In this document: piece after piece, positions 16,963-25,435 of the stretch
Layout of the letters: each line of letters opens with the position of its first letter
Position numbering within the stretch: position 1 is the first letter of the stretch
From: Agromyces mangrovi
GTDB taxonomy: Bacteria; Actinomycetota; Actinomycetes; Actinomycetales; Microbacteriaceae
Reading direction: 5' to 3'
Length of the DNA stretch: 64,000 bases
NCBI RefSeq assembly: GCF_030296695.1
Contig: NZ_AP027737.1
Span: 310,001 to 374,000 of the forward strand
Translations under genes and position numbers: made by a program
The notes under the pieces: model-generated
What the model saw: only the letters and a program-made list of their open reading frames with translations
Databases searched by the model: none
What the model was told of the DNA's origin: nothing

Positions 16963-17784
16963 TCAGCGCGGCACGACCGAGAACCGCCGCAGCTCCAGCG
17001 CCGGGTTCAGGCGTCGCACCGCCGCGATGCGCTCGGCCGAGATCCATGCGACGGCCACGTCGGTCGCCTCGCCGATCGTCGCGATCTCGACGCCCATCGG
17101 GTCGACGACCATGCTGTTGCCGGCCCCGATCGGCGGCGCGTGGTCGGCCGCGAGCACGTACGCGGTGTTCTCGAGCGCCCGCGCGGTCGTGAGCGTGCGC
17201 CAGTGGTGCTCCTTGAGCGGCCCGCGCACCCACTCGGCGGGCATGCACACGACGTCGGCGCCGGCGTCGATGATGCGGCGGGTCACCTCGGGGAAGCGCG
17301 CGTCGTAGCAGGTCTGCAGGCCGAAGCGGATGCCCCCGAGCTCGAACACCTCCGGATCGCCGACCTCGCCCGGGGCGATCCAGTCCGACTCCCGCTGGCC
17401 GAACGCGTCGTACAGGTGCAGCTTGCGGTACGCGGCGACGACGCCCGTGCCGGGCGCCACGGCGACCACGGTGTTGTGCGCGTGCGCCGCGTCGGCCCGC
17501 TCGAGGAACCCGGCGACCAGGTGCACGTCGAGTTCGTCGGCGAGGGCCGCGAGGGCGGTGACGAACGGGCCGTCCGGCGGCTCGGCCGCATCCACCCAGT
17601 CCTGCCCCTGCTGCGGCGTGAAGTAGCTCGAGTACTCGGGGAAGACGACGAGCTTCGCCCCGCGGCCGGCCGCGAGCGACGCCAGGCGCACGATCTCGGC
17701 GAGATTCGCCTCACGGTCGTCGCCGGGCGCGAACTGCGCGACCGCGACTCCGAGGTGGTCGGCGTCGGCTGCGGCATCCGTCAT
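16963..17784 (-). CDS. nitrilase-superfamily carbon-nitrogen hydrolase (possible omega-amidase)
   Basis: A 273-residue single-domain nitrilase-fold enzyme with the Glu-Lys-Cys triad E50 (VVFPEYSS), K121 (YRKLHLYD) and C159 (LQTCYDARFPE). It is a cytosolic amidase that would release ammonia from an amide. Length and motif spacing fit the Nit2/YafV/RamA-like branches; which one cannot be settled by eye. The adjacent transaminase gene, in opposite orientation, makes omega-amidase (hydrolysing alpha-ketoglutaramate or alpha-ketosuccinamate) the best guess. ATG at 17784 follows a short gap to the divergent SDR gene. Confidence 0.85.
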   Translation of the reverse strand: MTDAAADADHLGVAVAQFAPGDDREANLAEIVRLASLAAGRGAKLVVFPEYSSYFTPQQGQDWVDAAEPPDGPFVTALAALADELDVHLVAGFLERADAAHAHNTVVAVAPGTGVVAAYRKLHLYDAFGQRESDWIAPGEVGDPEVFELGGIRFGLQTCYDARFPEVTRRIIDAGADVVCMPAEWVRGPLKEHHWRTLTTARALENTAYVLAADHAPPIGAGNSMVVDPMGVEIATIGEATDVAVAWISAERIAAVRRLNPALELRRFSVVPR

Positions 17785-17867
17785 TCGCCCAGACTATCGA
17801 GGGCGAGCGGATGCGGCCGGGCCGCGCATGGGCGAAGCTGGAAGCACCCCTGAGCGAGAGGCACCCG

Positions 17868-18812
17868 ATGGCGTACACCCGCGAGTCGATCCCCGACCTG
17901 ACCGGCCTCACCACCGTGATCACCGGCGCGAACGGCGGGCTCGGCCTCGAGACGGCGAAGGCGTTCGCGGCGAAGGGCGCGCACCTCGTCATGGCGGTGC
18001 GCGATCTCGAGAAGGCGGATGCGGCGGTCGCCGAGATCCTCGACGATGCGCCGGATGCCTCGGTGGAGCGCGTCGCGCTCGACCTCGCGTCGCAGGCATC
18101 CGTGCGGGCCGCGGCCGAGCAGATCCTCGCCGCGCACGACCGCATCGACGTGCTCGTGAACAATGCGGGCCTCATGGCGATGCCCGAGCGCGAGACGGAG
18201 GACGGATTCGAGATGCAGGTGGGCGTCGACCACCTCGGGCACTGGACACTCACGGCGCTGCTGCTGCCGGCGCTGCTCGCCGCGCCCGCGGCCCGCGTGG
18301 TGACGGTGACGTCGACCGCGCACCACGTCGGCAAGCCGCTCGACCCCGACGAGCCGTTCCGCCGCGGCGACCGCTACGACGCCTGGCGCGTCTACGGCGA
18401 CGCGAAGCTCGCGAACTACCACTTCGGCCTCGGCCTGCAGGAGCGCTTCGCGGCCGCCGGCGTGCCCGCGCAGAGCTTCATCGCACACCCGGGCCTCTCG
18501 CACAGCGACCTGCAGACCCGTACGGTGCGCGAGGGCGGCGCCGGCAGCGCCGGCCCGTTCTTCGCCTGGGCGGCGGCGAACACGGGCATGGAACCGGCGC
18601 GCGGGGCACTCCCCCAGATCCGCGCGGCGACCGACCCCGACGCCCGCGGCGGCGAGTTCTACGGGCCGCGTTGGGTGAACGTCGGCAAGGCGGTGCGATT
18701 GCCCGTCATCCGGCCCGGGCGGGCCGCGGCGATCCGCGCCCTCTGGGACGTGTCGGAACGCCTCACCGGCGTGCCGCTCGCGGTGCCTCCGCCGACCGCC
18801 TCCGCGGACTGA
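17868..18812 (+). CDS. short-chain dehydrogenase/reductase (retinol-dehydrogenase-like)
   Basis: A 314-residue SDR with the nucleotide motif TGANGGLG at 19-26, NNAG at about 98-101, the catalytic Ser in VTVTST near 149, and Y176-x3-K180 (YGDAK). The Arg in MAVRDLEKA after the second beta strand suggests NADP(H) preference. The length and C-terminal extension match the oxidoreductases often annotated as retinol-dehydrogenase-like in actinobacteria. The substrate is unknown. ATG at 17868 is chosen because the SDR fold begins about ten residues later. It is divergent from the amidase gene. Confidence 0.87.
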   Translation: MAYTRESIPDLTGLTTVITGANGGLGLETAKAFAAKGAHLVMAVRDLEKADAAVAEILDDAPDASVERVALDLASQASVRAAAEQILAAHDRIDVLVNNAGLMAMPERETEDGFEMQVGVDHLGHWTLTALLLPALLAAPAARVVTVTSTAHHVGKPLDPDEPFRRGDRYDAWRVYGDAKLANYHFGLGLQERFAAAGVPAQSFIAHPGLSHSDLQTRTVREGGAGSAGPFFAWAAANTGMEPARGALPQIRAATDPDARGGEFYGPRWVNVGKAVRLPVIRPGRAAAIRALWDVSERLTGVPLAVPPPTASAD

Positions 18813-18825
18813 GCGGGCCCGCGGA

Positions 18826-19953
18826 TCATCCCGACACGAGGTGCTCGAGCAGCGGCAGCAGTTCCGACGGCAGCAGCCCGACATCCGCGTCGTCCCCGGC
18901 ATCGATCTCGGTCGCGGCGACCGCCACCAGACCGCGTGCCGGGACCACCTCGACCACCTGCCCGCCGAAGCCCCAGGCCAGGTACGCGGGGTCGTCGAGG
19001 AACGTGGTGCGCCACCACAGGTACCCGTAGCCGCCGGTCACGCCGGCACGCACCGGAATGCCACCGAGCTGGTCGGCGGTCGCGTCGCGCACCCACGAGG
19101 CCGGCACGACCTGCTCGTCGTTCCAGCGCCCCTCCTGCAGGTACAGGTTGCCGATCGCCGCGAGGTCGGTCGGCCGGAGCCGGAGATGGCTCCATCCCGT
19201 GTTGAGACCCTGCGGGTCGACCGGCCAGGCGACCGCTGCGGAGTCGTCCTCGGCATCGGCGAGCGGCCCCTCGAACGCGGCGAGCGTCTCGATGCCGAGC
19301 GGAGCGAACAGGCGTTCGCGGGCGTAGTCGAACGCGCTCGCGCCGGTCGCCTGCTCGATGATCGCCGACAAGAGGTGCGCGCCGCCGTCGGAGTAGTCGA
19401 AGGTGCGGCCGGGCGCCCGCACCGCATCTTCGAGGATGGTCGCGATCCAGTCGTCCGAGCGCTGGAACGTGTAGGAGGGGCCCTCGTGCGTTCCCGCGAA
19501 GCCGGCGGTGTGCGTGAGCACCTGGTCGAGCGTCGCATCGGCGGTCGCCGCCGACATGCGATCGACGTCGTCGGGCAGCAGCTCCGCCAGCGTCGCGTCG
19601 ACGCCGGAGACGCTACCGTCGGCGATCGCGATGCCGATCAGTGTCGAGATGACGCTCATGGTCACCTCCTCGGTGTCCCACCCGTCGTCCGCCGCGGCGC
19701 CGAACGTCTCGTCCAGGATCGGCTCGCCGTCAAGGGTCACCACGAGGGCGCGGAGCTGCCCCGCCCGACGAGTCTGCGCGGCGAGGTCGACGAGGCCCTG
19801 CGAGGCACGACCGCGGATCTCCGCAGCGAGCACCTCCTGCTCGTTCGGGGCGATCGCGTCGATAATGCCCGTGCATCCGGCGAGGGCCGTCGTCACCAGG
19901 ACGGCGAGGGCCGCAGCGCCCGCATGCGACCGGACACGACGTCCTGCGCGCAT
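18826..19953 (-). CDS. beta-lactamase/serine-hydrolase fold lipoprotein lacking catalytic residues
   Basis: A 375-residue exported lipoprotein: signal peptide with lipobox LAGC (Cys27), then a class C beta-lactamase-like domain. The fold is clear from the helix after the active site (SVISTLIGIAIADGSV), LTHTAGF, FDYSDGGAHLLSAIIEQATG and GYGYLWWRT. However, the SxxK motif position reads E96-V-T-M99, so both the nucleophilic Ser and the Lys are gone; the YxN position reads YSD and the HxG/KTG position reads GFGG. It is therefore probably not a hydrolase but a binding or scaffold protein (inference). ATG at 19953 is chosen for the signal peptide. Confidence 0.82.
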   Translation of the reverse strand: MRAGRRVRSHAGAAALAVLVTTALAGCTGIIDAIAPNEQEVLAAEIRGRASQGLVDLAAQTRRAGQLRALVVTLDGEPILDETFGAAADDGWDTEEVTMSVISTLIGIAIADGSVSGVDATLAELLPDDVDRMSAATADATLDQVLTHTAGFAGTHEGPSYTFQRSDDWIATILEDAVRAPGRTFDYSDGGAHLLSAIIEQATGASAFDYARERLFAPLGIETLAAFEGPLADAEDDSAAVAWPVDPQGLNTGWSHLRLRPTDLAAIGNLYLQEGRWNDEQVVPASWVRDATADQLGGIPVRAGVTGGYGYLWWRTTFLDDPAYLAWGFGGQVVEVVPARGLVAVAATEIDAGDDADVGLLPSELLPLLEHLVSG

Positions 19954-20028
19954 GGGTCGATTCTCCCACCGATCGCGGCGGACGAGCCGGCGGAACGTCT
20001 CCCGGCATCCGGGTCCGCAGACAGAGAA

Positions 20029-20060
20029 GAGGCCCGGAATCACGCATGATTCCGGGCCTC
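20029..20060 (-). terminator. intrinsic terminator of the tRNA-fMet gene
   Basis: A perfect 12-bp stem, GAGGCCCGGAAT pairing with ATTCCGGGCCTC around an 8-base loop, begins four bases after the CCA end of the tRNA. On the minus strand it is followed by TTCTCT. It may also limit antisense transcription into the neighbouring serine-hydrolase-like gene. Confidence 0.85.
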
Positions 20061-20063
20061 ACT

Positions 20064-20140
20064 TGGTTGCGGGGGCAGGATTTGAACCTACGACCTCTGG
20101 GTTATGAGCCCAGCGAGCTACCGAACTGCTCCACCCCGCG
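20064..20140 (-). tRNA. initiator tRNA-Met (fMet), anticodon CAU
   Basis: A 77-base cloverleaf with CCA encoded at its 3' end. The acceptor stem CGCGGGG / CCCCGCA leaves an unpaired C1:A72, and the anticodon stem has three consecutive G:C pairs (GGG-CTCATAA-CCC). These two features are the hallmarks of bacterial initiator tRNA, distinguishing it from elongator tRNA-Met. The T arm reads GGTTCAAATCC. A strong terminator follows directly. Confidence 0.96.
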
Positions 20141-20203
20141 GCACAAGAGATAACTCTAGCATCGGTTCGCGCACTCCTCAAATCGAGGCCGGAAACGACC
20201 GGT

Positions 20204-21075
20204 TCAGGATGCCCCGGGGCCGGCCTGCACGGCCTCGATCGAGTACGACAGCGGCAGCCACGGCCGGTCATGCCAGCCGTACATGCCGTCGCCGGCATCG
20301 ACCGTGCGCGGGAAGATCTGCCACGGCACCCGGTAGTGCTCGCGGAAGTCCTCGATCGCCAGGCCCGCGCCGCGGAGCGCGCCGTGGATCTCGTCCATCG
20401 GGTGCATCCACTCCCACGTGCGCTGGTTGACGAGCTCGGCGTCGGGGTCGGCGTAGTCGGAGCCGTCCACCACGATGTCGGGCTCGGGGTTGCCGTACGG
20501 GTACGTGAACGCGGGCATCCCGTCGGCAGCGCCGTCGCCGTCGAACACGAACGCGGTCGGGTGCCCGTCGGCGAACACGAGCGACCCGCCCGGCTTCAGG
20601 AACCACGCGATGATGCGCGCCCACTCCGCCACGTCGGGCAGCCAGCCGATCGTGCCCCACGTGGTGAACACGGCGTCGAACGCGCCAGGCTCGGGCAGCG
20701 CCTCGCGCGCCTCGTAGACGTTCGCCTCGACGAACCGCGCTCGCTCCTCCCCCAAACCGAGCTCGGCCGCCATGCGGCGCGCCTCGTCGACCGCGGGCCG
20801 CGAGAAGTCGAGGCCGACGACGTTCGCGCCGAGGTTCACGAGCGACAGCGTGTCCGATCCGAAGTGGCACTGCAGGTGCAGCATCCGCAGCCCCTCGACC
20901 CCGTCGGGGAACCGGCGCGCCAGCATGGCCGACGCGATCGGGTCGAGCACGCTGCGCCCCTCGCGGAGCGGCTGCTGGTCGTACATCGACCCGGCGCCGA
21001 GGTGCACCGGAACGCGTTCGTCCCAGTTGGCCCGATTGTCGTCGAGCCACTCCCCGACCGCAGGTCGACGGACAT
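20204..21075 (-). CDS. class I SAM-dependent methyltransferase, one frameshift near the start
   Basis: About 290 residues when joined. The SAM-binding motif MLHLQCHFGSDTLSL and the following acidic strand end VVGLDFS place it in the class I methyltransferases; FDAVFTTWGTIGWLPD and FLKPGGSLVFAD are motifs III and IV/V. The main frame is open from 20204 to about 21055 but has no start codon there before a stop. The ATG at 21075 begins another frame (MSVDLRS) that joins as RSGEWLDDNRANWDERV if one G is added to the GGGG run at about 21053-21056. The ATG shares one base with the UPF0182 stop (TGATG). A shorter product from GTG at 21007 is possible. The substrate is unknown. Confidence 0.8.
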
Positions 21076-24029
21076 CACTCGTTCAGCAGCGCGAGCATGC
21101 TGGCGATCGTCGAGGCGAGCTCCGCATCGGCCACGCCGTACGCCGCCCAGTCGCCCTCGGTGAGCGCCTGCTGCTTGTTCTGCAGGGCCTGCTGGGCCTG
21201 CCGGAGCAGCGCCTGCAGTTCGGCGTCGGTCTGCGGGTCGCCGGTCGACGTGCCGGGATCGGTCGTGTCGCCCGTGTCACCGGTGTCCCCGGTGTCTCCC
21301 GTATCACCGGTGTCTCCGGTGTCTCCGGTGTCTCCGGTGTCACCGGAACCACCGTCGACGTCGCTGTCACCCGCGGATGCACCGGACTCGCCGCCGAACA
21401 GCACGTCGAGCGCCTCGTCGAGCGTGTCCTGGAACGCGATCTGGTCGCCGAAGGCGACGAGCACCTTCTGCAGCAGCGGGTAGCTGGTCTCACCGGTCGA
21501 CCGCACGTAGACGGGCTGCACGTAGAGCAGGCCGCCGCCGACGGGCACCGTGAGCAGGTTGCCGTTGATGACGTCGGACGAGCCCTGGCGGAGGATGTTC
21601 AGCTGCGCCGAGATGCTCGGGTCACCGTTGAACTGGTTCTGCACCTGGCCGGGGCCCGGCACGAGGTCGCCGGACGGCAGCGTGAGCAGCCGCAGGGTGC
21701 CGTACCCGTCCGAACGCTCGCCGTCGGAGCTGCCCGCGTCGGCGTCCACAGCGAGGTAGCCCTTCAGCACGTTGCGGCTGTCCTGGTCGCCCGACTCGGG
21801 GATGAACGTCGAGTACAGCGAGTACGTCGGGTCGTCCTGCCCGGGCATCTGCATGGTCAGGTAGTACGGCGGCTGGAGCAGGTCGCTGCCGGTCGGAGCG
21901 GTCGGCTCGTCCGGGGTGGTCCAGGCGTCGTCGCGCGAGAAGAACGAGCCGGGGTCGGTCACGTGGTACCGGCCGAGGATCGACCGCTGCAGCTTGAACA
22001 GGTCGCTCGGATAGCGCACGTGGCTCATCAGGTCGCCCGACATCTCGTCCATCGGCACGACGGTCGACGGGAAGATGTTCTGCCAGGCCTGGAGGATCGG
22101 CTCCTCCGCGTCCCACGCGTACAGCGTCACGGTGCCGTCGTACGCGTCGACCGTGGCCTTCACCGAGTTGCGGATGTAGTTCACGTCGTCGATCGCGAAC
22201 GTCGCCGCCTGCTGCTGCGAGTCGGAGATCGCCTGGCTCATCGAGAGCTTCGTCGAGTACGGGTACGCGTCGGTCTTGGTGTAGCCGTCGATGATCCAGA
22301 CGATGCGCCCGTCGACGACCGACGGGTACGGGTCGGAGTCGAGCTCGAGGTACGGCGCGACCTTGCTGACGCGCGTCAGCGGGTCGCGGTCGTACAGGAT
22401 CTGCGACTCGTCGTTGACGTTGTCGGAGAGGAAGATCTGCTCGCTCTGGAACTTCAGTGCGTAGATCAGCTTGTTGAAGATGCCGTTCAGCGACGGGCCG
22501 CCGTCGCCCTCGAACGTGGTCTGGGTCTGGTTGCCGTTGTCACCGCCCGCCGGGTAGTCGAGCTCGACCGGGTTCGCTCCCTCCGGCGCGCCCACGATCG
22601 AGTACTCGGGCGAGTTCTCGCCGAAGTACACGCGGGGCTCCTCGACGTCGAGGTCGCCGATGGTCGGGATGCCCGACTGGATGAAGACCGGCTGGCCGTC
22701 GACCGAACGCTGGTTGCCGGCCGCCGCCACCACGCCGTAGCCGTGCGTGTAGACGATGTGCGAGTTCACCCAGTTCTGGGCGTCGCCGAGGCCCGCCAGG
22801 CGCAGGTCGCGCACCGCGACCACCGCATCCTGCGTCGTGCCGTCGATCTGGTAGCGGTCGACGTCGAGCACCTCGGGGAACTGATAGTACTGGCGGAACT
22901 GCTCGAGCTGCGCGAATGCGTCGCTGATCAGCGCCGGGTCCATCAGGCGGATGTTCGCGGTCGTCTCGGCGTCCTCGCGCAGCGCGCCGCGCTCGGCGTC
23001 GGTCTGCGCCTCGTACGGGATCTCCTCCACCTCGGCGACGCCGTAGGCCTCGCGGGTCATGTCGATGTTGCGCTCGATGAACGGCGCCTCGAGCGACTTG
23101 GCGCTCGGGTCGACCTGGAAGCGCTGGATGACCCACGGGTAGAGCGAGCCGATGATGAGGCTCGAGATGATGAGCAGCGCGGTGCCGACGAGGGGCAGGC
23201 GCCAGCGCCCGATGATCGCGGTGATGAAGAAGAGCACGGCGACGACGAGCGCGATGCCCGCCAGGATGCCGCGACCGGGGATGGTCGCGTACACGTCGGC
23301 GTACGACGCGCCGGTCATCAGGTCGTTGGATTCGGTGAGCGTGGCGTACTGGTCGAACCAGATGCTCACGGCCTGCAGCAGCAGGTAGATGCCCACGGTC
23401 ACCGCGATCTGGATGCGCGCCGCCTTCGAGATGACGACCTCGCGACCCGAGATGCGGATGGCGCCGTAGAGGTAGTTGGTCGCGACGACCAGCAGCGTGG
23501 AGAGCAGCACGACCGCGGATGCGAAGCCGACCAGGCCGCGGTAGAACGGCAGGTCGAAGACGTAGAAGCCCACGTCGAAGCCGAACTGCGGGTCGATGGT
23601 GCCGAACGAGGTGCCGTTCAGCCAGAGCAACGTGGTCTGCCAGCGCGACGCGGCCGAGACGCCGCCGAAGATGCCGAGCACGGCGGGGATGCCGTACATG
23701 GCCAGCCGTCGGAGCGGCTCGAATACCTCCTGGTAGCGGTCGAGCTGGGAGTTGAGCTTCGCGTAGACGGGCCGCGTGCGGTACGCGATCTGGATGCTGA
23801 CCCACACCGGGACCGCCATGCCGACGAAGCCGATGAGGAAGAGCAGCGCGCGAGCGATCCACTCGGTCGTCAGCACGTTGAGGAAGCCGAGCTGCTCGTA
23901 CCAGAGGATGTCGGCGTACAGCCCCGCGAAGATGAAGAAGCCGATCACCAGGGCGGCCACGATTCCGATCGTGATCGCGATCGGCGCGCGACGGCGCCCC
24001 TGTGCCTGCTCGGGCTGTGTTGACGTCAC
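21075..24029 (-). CDS. UPF0182 family large membrane protein
   Basis: A 984-residue protein of the UPF0182/COG1615 family, found across actinobacteria and cyanobacteria, function unknown. The first 320 residues hold about seven membrane spans (starting at IAITIGIVAALVIGFFIF); the rest is a large soluble, probably extracytoplasmic region. Near the C-terminus a run of nine Gly-Asp-Thr triplets precedes a Gln/Ala-rich helical tail (LLRQAQQALQNKQQA), which may act as a spacer and coiled coil. It starts with GTG at 24029. It is divergent from nothing and is followed by the methyltransferase with a one-base overlap. In Mycobacterium tuberculosis the homologue (Rv3193c, from memory) likewise neighbours a PDZ/Lon-type protease gene. 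Confidence 0.93.
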   Translation of the reverse strand: MTSTQPEQAQGRRRAPIAITIGIVAALVIGFFIFAGLYADILWYEQLGFLNVLTTEWIARALLFLIGFVGMAVPVWVSIQIAYRTRPVYAKLNSQLDRYQEVFEPLRRLAMYGIPAVLGIFGGVSAASRWQTTLLWLNGTSFGTIDPQFGFDVGFYVFDLPFYRGLVGFASAVVLLSTLLVVATNYLYGAIRISGREVVISKAARIQIAVTVGIYLLLQAVSIWFDQYATLTESNDLMTGASYADVYATIPGRGILAGIALVVAVLFFITAIIGRWRLPLVGTALLIISSLIIGSLYPWVIQRFQVDPSAKSLEAPFIERNIDMTREAYGVAEVEEIPYEAQTDAERGALREDAETTANIRLMDPALISDAFAQLEQFRQYYQFPEVLDVDRYQIDGTTQDAVVAVRDLRLAGLGDAQNWVNSHIVYTHGYGVVAAAGNQRSVDGQPVFIQSGIPTIGDLDVEEPRVYFGENSPEYSIVGAPEGANPVELDYPAGGDNGNQTQTTFEGDGGPSLNGIFNKLIYALKFQSEQIFLSDNVNDESQILYDRDPLTRVSKVAPYLELDSDPYPSVVDGRIVWIIDGYTKTDAYPYSTKLSMSQAISDSQQQAATFAIDDVNYIRNSVKATVDAYDGTVTLYAWDAEEPILQAWQNIFPSTVVPMDEMSGDLMSHVRYPSDLFKLQRSILGRYHVTDPGSFFSRDDAWTTPDEPTAPTGSDLLQPPYYLTMQMPGQDDPTYSLYSTFIPESGDQDSRNVLKGYLAVDADAGSSDGERSDGYGTLRLLTLPSGDLVPGPGQVQNQFNGDPSISAQLNILRQGSSDVINGNLLTVPVGGGLLYVQPVYVRSTGETSYPLLQKVLVAFGDQIAFQDTLDEALDVLFGGESGASAGDSDVDGGSGDTGDTGDTGDTGDTGDTGDTGDTGDTTDPGTSTGDPQTDAELQALLRQAQQALQNKQQALTEGDWAAYGVADAELASTIASMLALLNE
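21265..21345. repeat. nine tandem 9-bp units encoding Gly-Asp-Thr
   Basis: Nine consecutive units related to GTGTCTCCG (plus strand) lie within the UPF0182 gene and encode (GDT)9 on the minus strand. Three adjacent units (21310-21336) are identical; the others differ at one or two, mostly synonymous, positions. This is a likely slippage hotspot and could vary between strains. Confidence 0.88.
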
Positions 24030-24156
24030 TCTCGGCCTCTACTTCGATGGGGGTCGGGGTCGATCCTCCATCCTATGCGGACGAGGTGAGCCGGGGCCCC
24101 CGACCCAGCGAACGCTGAGCGGGCCGTGACCCTGCCGTGACCGAAGCGGTGGCCGG

Positions 24157-25265
24157 TCAGCCCGCAGGGCAGCGCGGAAGCGTGTCCAGGTCGCCCTCGG
24201 CCGCGATCACGTCGATGACGACCATGGCCTCGTCGAGCGTGGTGACGGCGAACACCTCCAGGTCGCCGGGCACGTTGCCGGTGACCTCGTCGCAGTTGCC
24301 GATCGGCGCGAGCATCCAGTCGGCGCCGGCGCCGAGCGCGCCGTGCATCTTCTGCACGATGCCGCCGATCGCGCCGACGTTGCCCGCCGAGTCGATGGTG
24401 CCGGTGCCGGCGATGCGCTCGCCGCCGGTCATCGCGTCGGGGGTGAGCTTGTCGATGATGCCGAGCGCGAACATGAGGCCGGCGCTCGGGCCGCCCACGT
24501 CGTCGAGCTGGATCTGCACGTCGATGGGGAACTCGTACGCCATGGTGACGCCCACGCCGATGAGCAGCGTGCCGTCGACGTCCGTCGGCGTGACCTCGGC
24601 GTCGACCTCCTCGCCGTCGCGCTCGACCTCGATGGCAGCCGGCTCGGTGCCGTTCTCCTGGATCACCGCGCGCAGCGTCGCGATGTCGTGCACCGGTTCG
24701 CCGTTCACCGACGTGATGACGTCGCCCTCCTCGAGCTCGCCCTCCGCGGCCGAGTCCTCGAGCAGCGCGATGACGGTGACGTCGCGCGGGAAGTCGTAGC
24801 CGAGCGCCACGAGGGCCGCGGCGATCGCATCCTGCTGCGAGTCGACCATGAGCGTCTGGTTCTGCTCGTCGCGCTCCTCCTGCGTGAGGTCGGCGGGGAA
24901 CACGGCCTCGATCGGCACGACCGCACGGCTGTCGTCGAGCACCGCGCCGCCGATCTCGATCCAGGTCGGCTGCTGACGAGGGTTGCCGACGATCGAGACC
25001 GTCAGCAGGTCGAGATTTCCTCGGTGGGGTACGTGGTCTCGTCGGGGATCGAGATGAGCGGCACCTCGCCGCCGTCGCTGGTCTGCGCCGTGCCGAGGGT
25101 GTCGTAGACGGGGCCGGGCTGCTCGATGACATAGGGCGCCGGGGATGCCGCGAAGACACCAGCCACCACGGCCGCGATGCCGAGCAGCCACCAGCCGGCC
25201 TGCCGCGCACGCGACTGCCGGCGACGGGGTTCCGGGCGCAGCCGATCCTCGTCGAACAGGGCCAT
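24157..25265 (-). CDS. PDZ and Lon-type (S16) protease YlbL-like, one frameshift
   Basis: About 369 residues when joined. From ATG at 25265 (behind GAGAGGAA) come a basic N-terminus, one membrane span (WWLLGIAAVVAGVFAAS) and the family motif YVIEQPGPVYDTLG; the frame ends at TTYPTEE. The rest reads in another frame from GNLDLLTVSIVGN: a PDZ domain (LEEGDVITSVNGEPV) and a Lon-like protease domain with the Ser site DDVGGPSAGLMFALGI and a Lys in the helix at GGIVQKMHGA. Adding one base near 25019-25022 gives TEGNLDLLTV, as expected for the family. It acts at the outer face of the membrane. It is divergent from the DUF2342 gene. Confidence 0.85.
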
Positions 25266-25435
25266 CGGGTTCCTCTCTGGGTCGGCACGCGGGGGCGCGC
25301 CGACGAACACTTGCGAGGTGCCGGTGGCGCTGTTCGCGACGGGCGGACAGCCGGAGCGACCAGCCTAGGCCATTTCCCAGTCATCCCGTCGGGTGCGCGG
25401 ATAGCGTAGGAACATCCGACTGGGAGGTGGCTGAA

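Noticed and set aside
21265..21345. Short direct repeats that might suggest a CRISPR array
   Set aside because: Units are 9 bp, contiguous without spacers and in frame within a coding gene.
20772..24023. A 1083-codon open frame antisense to the UPF0182 gene, and many other long antisense or out-of-phase frames
   Set aside because: At over 70% GC, stop codons are rare, so mirror frames stay open. Their products are Arg/Asp/Val-rich without domains, and third-position G/C bias follows the other strand.
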